Source of the DNA: Paragonimus westermani | Lineage: Eukaryota > Platyhelminthes > Trematoda > Plagiorchiida > Troglotrematidae | Direction: 5' to 3' | Length of the DNA: 64,000 nt | Assembly (NCBI GenBank): GCA_008508345.1 | Contig: QNGE01000869.1 | Span: 147,819-211,818, forward strand | Shown: one piece after another, positions 1 to 10,538 of the stretch | Position numbering within the stretch: position 1 is the first letter of the stretch | How the letters are laid out: every line of letters begins with the position of its first letter | Notes under the pieces: model-generated | Seen by the model: only the letters and a program-made list of their open reading frames with translations | Database searches by the model: none | What the model was told of the DNA's origin: nothing | Translations under genes and position numbers: made by a program

Positions 1-478
1 AAGTGCCGGCATGAGGTCATCTGGACCAGCAGCCTTATTACGCTTGAGTGCCGCAATGCAATTGCGGACCTCAGTCTCGGTGGGTGGTTCCAAATCTACG
101 GACCAGGGTACTACATTACAAGTTTGTGGCGGCAACGCGGTAGAAGCAGGAGGCCAGTTAAATTGACCCTCAAAGTGTTCCGCCTACCGCTCTAACCTTC
201 TGGACTTAGTATAAATGAGTCTGCCATCTGTCTCGCTGATAGCTTCACTGACAGACGGTCGCCTGGGACCAGTGGCACGGATAAGCTTGAACAATTCGCC
301 AGTGTTTCCTGAAGCAAAAGCCGTCTCCATCTCCTAAACTTTTCCCAATAGCCAAGCCTCATGATCAGCCATTAGGCTACATTTCAGTTTCCTACGGACA
401 TCTCTTCTACACTTATTATATGAACTGCCAGCAGGGATGTTCCGTCTGGCTTTTAACAACTGCAGGGATTTCTCTGAG
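1..478 (-). mobile_element. RTE-like LINE fragment, diverged, truncated by window edge
   Basis: This stretch aligns by eye with 63301-63780, which is part of the minus-strand LINE at the other end of the window. Shared blocks include 'tgcaattgcggacctcagtct', 'gtgggtggttccaaatct' and 'ggcttttaacaact'. Unlike the two nearly identical LINE copies elsewhere, this one has many substitutions and several small indels, so it is an older insertion. Similarity stops near 478, after 'gatttctctgag'. It corresponds to the segment between the endonuclease and the reverse transcriptase and continues beyond the left edge. No intact ORF remains. Confidence 0.8.
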
Positions 479-3185
479 TTTGCCGCGTTAACATGATTCT
501 CAAATCCCCTTTGGACTACCTCAGATAGTATCTAAAATATGGAGAACGTCAGTTCATATGTGATCGCCCGCGGTCATCCCACCTCCCAGGCTTTACTTTC
601 ATATACATGCGAAGGCATTTTCATGTAACACCTTGGGTCAAGTGTCAAGTACATGTACTACCCACACAATTTTGCAATGTATCTTGCGCTGGTTGTAGTA
701 TACGGTGGTCATGAAGGGATTTACTGCGTTGTAGTTGACTAAGCGTCATTGGTATGCTGTCGCGAAGCGTATCATTGTCACTATTATTGTTGACAGCAGT
801 ACATCGATGGCTGATTTTGATAGTCTTATAGTTATGACGCTTGGAATCGAACCAGTGTGGTGGACTGAACGAAACACTGGGTGCATGACAGCCCCAGATC
901 ACTTACAAATCAAAAACATAAGGAGAAACGGAGCGGGCCACGAATGGTTAGTGGATTTAATTAGTGACTCGTTTCAACACTGTTTAGGAAATGTGTTCAA
1001 AATGGTGACTTTGAGGGCAGCGTAAAAATTGTGGTAATTCAAGATTTCGAAGTGTGCAAAATCATGAGGACGTGAATTCCTCGGATTACATTCCCACTGA
1101 CGCAGCATAAGAGGACCGAATGTTCTTGGTTGGGAAATAAGAGAAGGGATGAACTTAGTTTATAAAATCCACTAAGTCCATGCTTAAACACTTGATGACA
1201 AGGCGTATTGCTTTTAATAACCGACAACAGTGATTGTGAAATGAAACGAATGAAATTTTAAAAATAGACGAGTGAAAGTACACTCCCCTGAATAAGCTGA
1301 AAGCTAGATCGACACAATGTGCGGCTCAAGAGTTACCGATTTATTGATTCATAAGTCACTTGAACTAGACTTTTGTTCACATAAAACAACGGAAATGACG
1401 CAAGAGCTGGCATATCGCAATCCAGATGGTCTACATCCCTTTTCAATGTTTCCGGAAGACTATTTCGAACGAGGGACAATACATAACAACATACCGCCCG
1501 TACGACTGAAGTGTGAAGCTCTGGAGAATGTCGGGGTTGAAACCAATTACTGGCGTGGATACATCGAAGCGAAGACGCTTTTTTCACAAGTCAATCGCTT
1601 CCTTCGACGACTCGTTTTTCAATTTTCGGCAATACTGCACTTGATCTAATGTACATTAAATCGTACAGACCATCTGTTGAATCTGCAGTACAACAGACAG
1701 TGTGTGGCGTCTCATACAGCATTACCACGGTGGCCGCTTTACATGGAGTGTCCGGAATTGGTAGTCCACAAGTCCACCCTATGCCAGTTGACGCACCTGA
1801 CTCTCGCTTATGGCGATTTGACGGACGGAACCATGCGTTTAACATTTGGTTATTTTTCAACAGTGATTATCGTTACTCATTTTATCTCAAAAAATTACCT
1901 AACAATTGTTAAAGCTTTGATACTTTTGAGACAACGTTTTGAAATGTGTGTTCGATAACCAGCAAACTCAGTCAAAACATGCGATGAGTTGACGCCAAAT
2001 AGCGTACTGACCAAAACGTGTGCAGCTTTCTCAAATGTTACGACTGCGCTCCTGACTTCCCTCTTATCTGTTCTTTATACACGTAAGTGTGTATACTTGC
2101 CGTGAAAGTTCCGAAGCGACCCCGGTGATCTCTGTCACACGAGCAAACTCATAACGTGTAGCGGAACGTGTATCTTGTTGATTTCCATTAGTTACTCCAA
2201 CCACTAGGTTTGTGATGCTCGCATTTGGTCGGCGTTTGGTTTACGAAAGTGGACTTTGGACAACCGGAGTCACTACGAGTGCCCCAGTCCTAACGTTAGT
2301 CCGCCTCGTGTGCTTTTTTCCCGCGACTCCTCTTAGTTAAGGAACAAACAAGGAAGATACTTTCAAACGTAGCTGAACACGCGGTTTGTTTCCGAAGTGT
2401 ATAATGTTATTTTAAGACAGACCACTTGAGACGTGTTGCTTGATAGTCGCTAACGTACCAACCACGTACGGCATGGATTTCACTACCAGATAACACCTCG
2501 GCCAATCTCAAGTGTCACCGAAGGCCCTACGGGCTTTGTGAGTGACTGGCTTCACAACAGGTCGGTTTATCGCATTCTCTGTCCGCTCTGAAGAGCCAGT
2601 GAAGTCCGATGTGTTTGGTCAGGGTCGAATTAGTGTGACTGAGCATCTGCATAATGTGCCCCACCCATATGCCAAAGTTTGACTCTAATCGGTGGGTAGG
2701 CTCCTGGATTCGCCTGTCCGAGGACTTCAACTGAGATTGTGTCGCCACCACTTTTCGCGTGGCAATAGTGTTCTCTGTGTTAACCACTGCGCCAGTACCC
2801 TCACGTTAGGCACGACTGAACTGTCATATGCAACCACTCAGCCACATTCACCAATGCCCAGATTGCCCGATCCTGTGTACATCAATCACAGACAGTTTTT
2901 TGTAGTAAACTTCAGCTCGCAACAGTCTTCAAGTTCCTTGCGTAGACGCGTCGTCACTATTTGGCAAATGTTTTGTGTCACTTGATGGAATATGTGTAAT
3001 TTGTTCTGTGATCGGAGCACGGTTAGGGATTACGGATGTTGTTTCTTCGGCTGAAAACGTAGTTACATCTTGCAACACTATCCCAGGCACATCTTTAAGA
3101 CCCATGTGAAAGACGGCAATTAATTTCTTGTCATTAGGGAAACTGGTGTACACGTACCGTGGGTTCCAGTGAAGTTACCCAACCT
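479..3185. other. Non-coding stretch without recognised gene
   Basis: The short ORFs here (up to about 110 codons) are unspliced and overlap on both strands. They show no recognisable domain. On the minus strand around 2785-2810 the bases read 'tggcgcagtggttaac', which resembles a tRNA A box and hints at a decayed tRNA-derived SINE. No matching B box could be placed. I support nothing else here. Confidence 0.4.
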
Positions 3186-3190
3186 CCCTG

Positions 3191-3597
3191 TGTTACGACC
3201 CCCTGAGAGAGGAAGGCAAGAACGGACAGGAAGACCGCGAGCAGTATCACGATCACGAATGAAACGCAACGATATCGCAAACGATACGAATAATCGGAAC
3301 GCAAGTACTCGGACCCAACTCTCGCAACTTAGAACCCCCCAACAAGAAAGGAAAAAGACGGCCTTCAAACGAGCTTTATTTGCTGCTCAGCCCGAAGGCA
3401 AAACAGTGGCTCAAAACGGCTGTATTTATAGGTTTTCGGTGGCCTTGGTCCTAGGACACTGAACGGGCCAATCAGAAGCAAGCGCGCGAACTCGAATCTT
3501 CCAGAATGATGGCGGGCATTCGAGTTCTCAAAATCGAAGCATCTATTTCCCTTGGGAAATATAGCGAGTTTTTTGGGAAAAAGTGCTTTTCCCAACA
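3191..3597 (-). repeat. 3' LTR of Gypsy element A
   Basis: This 407-bp direct repeat of 5656-6065 lies next to the polypurine tract, so it is the 3' LTR in the element's minus-strand orientation. A TATA-like octamer (TATAAATA on the minus strand, near 3423-3430) sits mid-repeat. The outer end carries a perfect 9-bp inverted repeat, TTGGGAAAA/TTTTCCCAA, at 3573-3595. The left flank has the target duplication CCCTG. Confidence 0.95.
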
Positions 3598-3607
3598 CCT
3601 CCCCTGT
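3598..3607 (-). other. Polypurine tract of Gypsy element A
   Basis: Read on the minus strand, the bases just before the 3' LTR are 'caacaggggagg'. This is a purine run in the position where plus-strand DNA synthesis is primed in LTR elements. It lies a few bases past the stop codon of the element's ORF. Confidence 0.75.
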
Positions 3608-3613
3608 TGAGAC

Positions 3614-5629
3614 TTATTGGTACCGCCGTTTTCGTGGGTCGAGCTGCATTGGACAAGTGGGCTTGCGTTTTCGGTCCGTCCATCGTCTTGGTTGCAAGGC
3701 AATCAGCTCCCTGTTCGGTCTCGGCGTTGAGGTCGCTGGGGTAACGGTCGCGGGAACTTGCTGTGTTGGGCGCTTGATCTCGAAAGTGTCGAGAAGTAAG
3801 TCCAGTGGCATTTGGTTCTCTGCTCGCCCAGCGTTTGCGGAATAGCGTGGGCGAAGTTGGTTAGCGTGGCGCACCCATATGTCGCCTCCGACGTTGACGT
3901 CGTAGAGGACCGAGCCGCTCTGATGCTTGACCGTCGCTGCTATCCAGTGGGAGTGACCTGGCCGATAATCTCTTGCGTAAACTAGATCACCGACGGCAAA
4001 TCTACGTCGGGGTAGCAGCTTCTTATCTTCGGGAGGTTTTTCTACTGGCAGCATGGCGTCGAATGTGGTCCTCAGCTTGCGGCCCATGAGAGCTTCGGCG
4101 GGTGAAAGTCCACTGGGAATCGCCGGATTCGGGGTGGTTCTGTAAGTGAGCAAGAACCTTTGCAGCACTTCTTCGGTCGGTCCCTCCCCGCGAGATTTCA
4201 TAAGTGCTCTCTTGAATGTGTCGACGAAGCGCTCCAGTTGGCCGTTCGATTGTGGGTGGCACGGTGGCTTCGCTGTAGAGGACTGCAATCGATTGCAAAT
4301 ATGTGTGATTGATAATTCTGTCAGGCCGAGTTGTTCAAGCCAGTCGAGACCAAGTAGATTGAGATTTGCATCGGAGAGGTAACAAACTCCATCAATGGTC
4401 TTGTTCTTGAAACTGACACGACAATGCAATTGCCCAGTTAATTGCACTGTACCACCACAGGCACTGGTGGCGGAAAGGGATGTCAGCTGGACTGGCGGGC
4501 GGCCAATTGCTTTCCACAGGCGATTGGAAATGATTGTAATATCGGATGCAGTGTCGAGCTGCAGACGAGCTGGGTGTCCGTTGATCAGTACGGACACAAA
4601 CTTCCTGCGTGAAACGACATCGACTTTGAAAGAGGTAAGTAAGCTGTTGGACCTCGTACTTGGTTTGGAGTGAGGTGGGCGTGGCCGCTTCTTAGTTGTG
4701 CGTTGACTGCCCGGAGTACGTGATTGACAATACCCGTCTTTGTGGCCCACCTTTTTGCAACGCTGACAGCGGTGTTGCTTGAAGGGGCAGTAACGCGTGT
4801 AGTGCCATGCGCCGCAGTGCCAGCATGGAGAGGGCGGCGACTTCTTGGAGGGAGGGTTCCTTGGGCGGCTCGTGTGGGAAAGTTGTTGCTTTTGCCTTGG
4901 ATATGAAACTGTGTTGACAGAGGTTGTGGACTGAGCAGGATTCTGGACCAAGGCAGAGTCGTGTTTCAGGTTCAGCAGTCGATGACCTTCAGTGGTGAGA
5001 TCCTGAAGGGTAACTGACTCGTCTTGTTGGATCCGATTGAGCAGGCGTGTACGGAGGTCAGCATCATTGGGGGACTGGAGGCCGCAGACAAAGATGAGGC
5101 ATTTGAATTGATCCTCCGTGAGGGAGGATAGCTTGAACTTCTCGCATTCGCGATTTACGATGCCAGCATAGGTGACAAGATCATCCGAGTCCCGTTTGGT
5201 CAGCTTGAGGCAGTGGTACCGCAAGTTGAATAGAGATGACTGGTCACCGAATATCTGCGACAGAATACTGACCGTCTCATTGAAATTGATATCGCATGGG
5301 CTCTTGGGCAAAATGAAATTGGCGTACCGTTCGTGCTCCGCAGGGCCAAGTTTGCGGAGAAGAAGCCGGACCTTCCACGAATCGTCCTGGTTGGCAAATT
5401 CGATACGAAACAGGTCATCGTACCGACGGAACCAAGAATCGAATGTCACGTTCGCATGCGGGTCGTAGACGAATTCGGAGATACCCATGGCCAAACTGTC
5501 CACAGATTGCGCACCACCAGATTGTGCGGGTTGGCCCATACTTGTATTGGACAACCGTTGGGCAAGCATCTCCATAAGCTTCATCTGTTGCTGCAACAGC
5601 AGCTTAACGTCATCAACGTCCAACGCCAT
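3614..5629 (-). CDS. Fused Gag-protease-integrase C-terminus polyprotein (671 aa) of Gypsy element A
   Basis: This is the only long ORF of element A and is uninterrupted from ATG to stop. Residues about 1-250 are a retroviral-like Gag capsid region, with blocks such as 'SLTEDQFKCLIFVCGLQ' shared with element B. Two zinc knuckles follow at about 277-310 (C-x2-C-x3-H-x4-C, then C-x2-C-x4-H-x4-C). An aspartic protease segment follows with the motif 'LQLDTASDITIIS'. Shortly after 'GLDWLEQLGL' the frame jumps to the end of integrase ('HPQSNGQLERFVDTFKRAL', holding the last acidic residue of the DDE triad) and the basic C-terminal domain. Compared with element B, about 2.1 kb encoding RT, RNase H and the first two integrase catalytic residues is missing, and the frame is kept. 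It can plausibly make capsid and protease, but not reverse transcribe or integrate alone. Confidence 0.93.
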   Translation of the reverse strand: MALDVDDVKLLLQQQMKLMEMLAQRLSNTSMGQPAQSGGAQSVDSLAMGISEFVYDPHANVTFDSWFRRYDDLFRIEFANQDDSWKVRLLLRKLGPAEHERYANFILPKSPCDINFNETVSILSQIFGDQSSLFNLRYHCLKLTKRDSDDLVTYAGIVNRECEKFKLSSLTEDQFKCLIFVCGLQSPNDADLRTRLLNRIQQDESVTLQDLTTEGHRLLNLKHDSALVQNPAQSTTSVNTVSYPRQKQQLSHTSRPRNPPSKKSPPSPCWHCGAWHYTRYCPFKQHRCQRCKKVGHKDGYCQSRTPGSQRTTKKRPRPPHSKPSTRSNSLLTSFKVDVVSRRKFVSVLINGHPARLQLDTASDITIISNRLWKAIGRPPVQLTSLSATSACGGTVQLTGQLHCRVSFKNKTIDGVCYLSDANLNLLGLDWLEQLGLTELSITHICNRLQSSTAKPPCHPQSNGQLERFVDTFKRALMKSRGEGPTEEVLQRFLLTYRTTPNPAIPSGLSPAEALMGRKLRTTFDAMLPVEKPPEDKKLLPRRRFAVGDLVYARDYRPGHSHWIAATVKHQSGSVLYDVNVGGDIWVRHANQLRPRYSANAGRAENQMPLDLLLDTFEIKRPTQQVPATVTPATSTPRPNRELIALQPRRWTDRKRKPTCPMQLDPRKRRYQ

Positions 5630-5639
5630 TGATCAGAAA

Positions 5640-5653
5640 TGACACCGTCGCCA
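5640..5653 (-). other. Putative primer-binding site of Gypsy element A
   Basis: Two bases inside the 5' LTR the minus strand reads TGGCGACGGTGTCA. It starts with TGG, as expected for pairing with a tRNA 3' CCA end. Element B has TGGCGACGGGG at the equivalent place (56311). I could not assign the primer tRNA. Confidence 0.6.
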
Positions 5654-5655
5654 AC

Positions 5656-6065
5656 TGTTACGACCCCCTGAGAGAGGAAGGCAAGAACGGACAGGAAGAC
5701 CGCGAGCAGTATCACGATCACGAATGAAACGCAACGATATCGCAAACGATACGAATAATCGGAACGCAAGTACTCGGACCCAACTCTCGCAACTTAGAAC
5801 CCCCCAACAAGAAAGGAAAAAGACGGCCTTCAAACGAGCTTTATTTGCTGCTCAGCCCGAAGGCAAAACAGTGGCTCAAAACGGCTGTATTTATAGGTTT
5901 TCGGTTGCCTTGGTCCTAGGACACTGAACGGGCCAATCAGAGGCAAGCGCGCGAACTCGAATCTTCTAGAATGATGGCGGGCATTCGAGTTCTCAGAATC
6001 GAAACATCTATTTCCCTTGGGAAATATAGCGAGTTTGTTTTTGGGAAAAAGTGCTTTTCCCAACA
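5656..6065 (-). repeat. 5' LTR of Gypsy element A
   Basis: This 410-bp copy matches 3191-3597. The visible differences are about five substitutions and a 3-bp longer T/G stretch near the outer end. It ends TTTTCCCAACA in the plus-strand reading and is followed by the target duplication CCCTG. It should hold the element's promoter. Confidence 0.95.
5886..5895 (-). promoter_or_regulatory. TATA-like core promoter motif in 5' LTR of element A
   Basis: On the minus strand the bases read TATAAATACA, in the middle of the 5' LTR. Element B's LTR has TATAAATACG at 56071. Conservation of this motif between two diverged LTRs supports a core promoter role, though no start site is known. Confidence 0.55.
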
Positions 6066-6861
6066 CCCTGACAAGTAGATTATAAACAGGCTGACGCCCT
6101 TCAACCACACCACTGTACCATGCTTGGTGAGCTAAGTCGGAGGTGTCGCGTACGGAGCAAACCAATCGGGAGAAAATCATAACAGGAGTCTAAGCGGCTC
6201 TAGGCAGTCGCAATTTATTGGTGGGAAAAAACAGCACCTTTTTGTAGAGGAACAACGGTGTTCATGGCTGTTAAGCGACAGGCGTCCACAGTTTGATTGC
6301 CAGTTTGTTGCTGTGTTGTTCCATGACTGCATCTAGCGACTCGGTTGTTTGGACCAGGTGCGCGTTTAGCAGCAGCTGATCGCCGTCGATAATTGGCTGA
6401 CACCAGTTTGACCATCATTCCGTCTGTAGCAGCTTGTGCGCGAGCACAAAAACCGCCCCAATCCACGCTCATTACGGAGGGTTGCTCTGTAGGTTGATCT
6501 TCGGTGATAGAACAGTTTCATGAAGCGTGGCATGAGTGATCTGACGAAATGTAATGCATCTAAAAGAACGAACTCCTGGTAATTGTTAAACGCGTTACAG
6601 GATTTCTGGACGCCCAACACGGTTCTCCATAACGTTCTTTACCTTGGAGGCTCTACGGCGTCGCCCTGCTTGTCGCGACATCCCTTTCATTAATAACCTG
6701 CTGACAATGTGTGCTGAAGCACCAAGTAATGAAAACGGCTGGCAGGATTACTCAATGACAGTCTCGCTAATGTGGTCGGAAAATATAAAAGCTAAAAGTG
6801 AGTGTATTCGTCTATCTTTATGAGCAAGCAACAGTCCTTCTCCTTTCGTTCTGCATTATCC

Positions 6862-6946
6862 CACGTCACTGTTGTGGAGCGCCACGGATCGAGCTGCACC
6901 ACCTTATAGTCAGACTCATGACCGTTATGAATAAATGAAAAGCATC
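6862..6946 (+). repeat. 85-bp dispersed repeat, copy 1
   Basis: It begins 'cacgtcactgttgtgg' and includes 'cggatcgagctgcaccacctt' and 'gactcatgaccgttatga'. It aligns over its whole length with 45992-46079 (plus) and with the minus strand of 53949-54042. The A/T-rich end resembles the 3' tail of a SINE or short LINE. Confidence 0.7.
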
Positions 6947-8574
6947 GGAAGCAATTAACAGTCCCTCGAGCGATTGAGCTGCTTTTGTGAGCTTCTGCAA
7001 GGAAAACGGGGGTTTCTAGTGTGTATGAAATATGTTTACCGGGACGCGCTGAGATGGTGAAGCAGGAAGGTCCATCTGCCGCTCGATTTTCTGTAGCGAG
7101 TCGGTACACGACGTTGAATCCGGATGACGATGATTACAGTTTCCAACATTTACTTCTGTCATTTTTGACTCCGCTCCTTGTCGGTTGCTGCAGATAACGG
7201 TGGAACGCCGGTCTACACCAAGTTCAAAATGGTAGTGGAGTGTGGATTGCCCTTTCTTGTCTATCGATTCCACAATGGTGGACGCTTTTTTTAACGGCGG
7301 AATAGTACCGTTCATACGATAACAGACCACACAGGAAGAAGGCTACCGGTTGACTGTAATCGCAACGTCGGAAGCTTCTGTTTCAACCATAAAGCGGGTA
7401 TTGTATTGAATAAAGGAGCATATTTTGGGCAACTCGTCCCTTAATCTCAAGGCTTTCCTGGCCTGATTTGGCAGAGGAACTATGCTTTTATGCACGTGTA
7501 TGTAAACTTTATCAGAGGAGAAGTCCCCACCGTTATTAGTAAGCGATTCATCCCACAACTAGTTACTGTGATTTCCAGTTGAAAGCCATTCTGCGTGGAG
7601 AATTCATGCGATTTGAACTCAGTTGGATGCTGTTTTTGAATACTTCATAACCCAGTAGTTTGGCTTGCTTTGCAGCGATGATGCTTTTGGCTTCATTGAA
7701 AGTTAGTCTCTTTCTTGGATGCGTCTAATGAATTACAAAGACCAAAGCCATGCTCGACCGTACCTTTTCTACATGCGGTAATTTTGCCAACGAAAAGTCA
7801 CTTTGGATCAAGCTGACCGACCCGTAACTATTCTGACGTGGTCCATAATCAAGTGAATGATATCATTCCGCCTCTGAAATATATCCCGGGTAAACAGCTG
7901 GACTAATTCAGTACCACCGGGCGCGTCCTCAGGATGCGGGTTAAAGAGCAACGTTAAATGTGTGGGCTGTCTGTGAAATAAGTGAGGTTCTTCTGGTAAA
8001 TAATCAATCGCGGACAATGAGCGGCAGCACTACCACAACCTGATGGACCCATCGTTGGCAGCCGGCAACAAGTTCGTCAGTTTGGTACGACCTTTACACT
8101 TACCAAGTTCAAGGTACTGCTGCAAGATTGACAGGATTCTGCACCCACTCTCACTCTTAGCGTCTAGCCGTTGGATGTAGTTGCGAAGTCTATACACTTT
8201 AGGAATTGTGTCAGCGTTGGTGGAATGTCTGGTGTAATCACAAATCACGTGACAAAATCTGTGATGGTGTTTGTCAACTTACGCCATCTGTGGTGTTGGC
8301 ATAATCTCGTTTGTTCAGTGAAGGGCTGAGTGTACAATGCGACTGTATAGGCGGTCTCATCGCACGATTCCCAACTTGGTCTATAAGAGGGTGTTTGTGG
8401 AGTATGTTTTCGACTATCGGTATCCCCGAAACATTAGCGTCGTGTGGTGGGAACCCCATGCCAGCAATGACAAAGTTCGCCGACGTTTCTTCGGAGCGGA
8501 TAAACTCTGTCGACCCCTAAGCACGCTAATCTCACCTCACAGGCTTCATTGACTTGATCACATCCTACGAATAC

Positions 8575-8800
8575 CAGCTCACCGCCCGCCACATCGTGCC
8601 TTGTTTGCGAGTGGTGGGTTAGGTTGGAAGCGGCAGCGCGGTGGTCAATACACGACTGATTCGGGGGTATGAAGGCACTCTCTGTGAAACTTGTTTTAGT
8701 AGGGCGTTCCCGGCTTCCTGGGTGGGATCCAAAGGACAGTGAGGACACTGTCTGATATGGCGAGTCTCTGTATGCATCTTTGTGGCTTTTCTTTCGCACC
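8575..8800 (+). repeat. Dispersed repeat of about 225 bp, copy 1
   Basis: It shares ordered blocks with about 32330-32560: 'gtgccttgtttgc', 'ggtgggttaggttggaagcggca' against 'ggtaggctaggctagagacggca', and 'tccaaaggacagtgag' against 'tccaaaggatagtgag'. Both copies are on the plus strand. No coding capacity is seen. The family is not recognised. Confidence 0.6.
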
Positions 8801-10296
8801 CCTCGAAATTTCCTTCTTTCGGTGCATTTCAGTTCTTTCCATATTGTGACACCTTTTCAACTGTACTTGATTTTCGCGTTTATGTGGCAACGGATATATA
8901 TATATTCCTATGCATGTACAGTGTGACGTAACCGTGGAATGTTGAATATGTTCATAACTACTAGAACCATGGGGTTTACCAAGTAGGATTGCAAAATCGT
9001 GTTTTTGTCAAAGCAAGATTAGAGGCCAGCATGTGGTCTTACGGTTGACCCGAATGGTTTTTATCTTTTATCACCTGAATTTGTGCACGTGTTTTTGTCA
9101 TCTCCTTCCTCTTGCGATTCTTTGTTTGTTCCGCTTATGAAAATTCACAGATATCCCGAAATCATTCTACGGTCCGCATCAGTATTTTTTGAAATTCAAA
9201 AGTTCCTCTTCCTTCACTGATGAGTGGTTTGGCCGATGCGCGGACTTAGATGAAACCTATTTGTGAATAATCTGAACTTTGGCTGGACCTCGAACCGATG
9301 ACGGGAACAGTACGAAGGTGTAGCAGAAGCTCTTGTCAGCTGAACCACACCGCTACATTAAGAACACTTGCCTCTTCTGGATATCTTTTTGCCGTTACTG
9401 TTACGAGTCCAGACGATGTCTAGTGTTTTCACGGTTGTTGTAGAATCTGCTCTGTGTTTTACATCAGAGGTCAGCTGTGTACCACTAGAACTTAACACCC
9501 CGAGGTCAAATCAAGCAGATAACGACTGCAAACAGCTCGGTAATGTTTCTACAATAGAAAATACATGGATATCAGCAAATATATATGAATAGATGTATAA
9601 ATCAATATGAAATGTTACATACGTTCGAAATGGTACGTCCCGAGAGAGTTTTCGACCGTCAGCGGTCGAGCACGAACAGGAAATGTCCAGATGTAAGATG
9701 GCGGCCAAGCGACTTTCATGCGGGTATAATTGTGTCATCAAACATACTACTCACAAACAAGCGAAAGTAGGCGGAGAGTGGGATGAAAGTCCAGACGGAT
9801 GTTACAGTTGTATCCTCTTTAAGTTAACATGTCTGCCGCTCTACCCAACAGCGTACAGCAGACTGTTAGCTGACTCAAAATACATTTAACAGCTTGGTTT
9901 AACTTCGCACCTCAAACTGTTGAGTGCTTGCCCACATCTTCCTGTCACTGACTCGAGTTAAACCGAAGCTTAGGCCCCTTCTTTATTTAACATTTTGCGG
10001 CATCCCGTTATCAGTGCCACTAGTGTGTTACACTTTTCTAAGACATTGGTAATGGTCTGAGTGACCCACACTTGAGCCTTAATCTCGGTAGACATTTGAA
10101 ATCTTCCCATACCTTGTATTGTTTTTATGTTAATCTAATATCAATACCAGCTCACATAATTGTTCGTTCTTTATGATTTGCCGTAGAACCCCCATTGTAT
10201 GTACCTTTTCCCTTTCTTGTGCAGGTCAGAATGACTACCTTTACATTTGAGTGTAGTGCTGACCGTGGTTGAAATGTATCCAGAAAGACCACGGTT

Positions 10297-10538
10297 ATGC
10301 TTCCCACGTCGACTGTGGCAGCAGCTGGGCACCCGTTTGGGATACCAACTCCCACATCCAACCCACACCCTTTCAGTCAGTCCAACGTAGTAGTTGTCAC
10401 ATCGCTACCTCAAACAGCTATGAACTTGATGTCAGCAACATCATTTCCTTCAGTGACCATGACAACCAATTCAATTCAGAATGCTCTGTTTACTCCGGCT
10501 ATGGTACCATCACAACAACCGCCTGTAGTCTTTTCTGG
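10297..10538 (+). CDS. BICRA: BICRA-like exon 1 (first recognised)
   Basis: It encodes about 80 residues rich in Pro, Thr, Val and Ser, starting 'MLPTSTVAAAGHPFG'. The donor is TCTGG/GTAGGT, phase 2. It joins the next exon without breaking the frame. Confidence 0.7.

Larger units (their letters stand above)
3191..6065 (-). mobile_element. Gypsy-type LTR retrotransposon A, internally deleted, non-autonomous
   Basis: This is a complete short LTR element of 2.9 kb. Its LTRs (407 and 410 bp) begin TGTT and end AACA in the plus-strand reading, and differ by about five substitutions and one 3-bp indel. The element is flanked by a perfect 5-bp direct repeat, CCCTG, at 3186-3190 and 6066-6070, which is a typical Gypsy target-site duplication. 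On the minus strand the order is 5' LTR, PBS-like site, one long Gag-protease-integrase-tail ORF, polypurine tract, 3' LTR. Reverse transcriptase, RNase H and the integrase core are absent, so movement would need enzymes from a relative such as element B. Near-identical LTRs and an open frame imply recent insertion. Confidence 0.95.
6071..10283. other. Intergenic stretch upstream of BICRA-like gene
   Basis: No exon with a recognisable product was found on either strand. The longest frames are 70-120 codons without domains. Two dispersed repeats are embedded (6862-6946 and about 8575-8800). 5' untranslated exons and the promoter of the BICRA-like gene may lie in the right part, but I cannot place them. 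An acceptor-like 'cttgtgcag' ends at 10224. Confidence 0.4.

Noticed and set aside
1317..1649. 110-codon plus-strand frame
   Set aside because: It overlaps open frames on the other strand, has no splice partners or domain, and lies in repeat-like intergenic DNA.
2640..2830. tRNA A-box-like 'tggcgcagtggttaac' on the minus strand
   Set aside because: No B box at a proper distance and no cloverleaf, so it is not called as a tRNA and only noted as a possible SINE relic.
8434..8799. 121-codon minus-strand frame
   Set aside because: It lies over a dispersed repeat and shows no domain; a chance frame is the better explanation.
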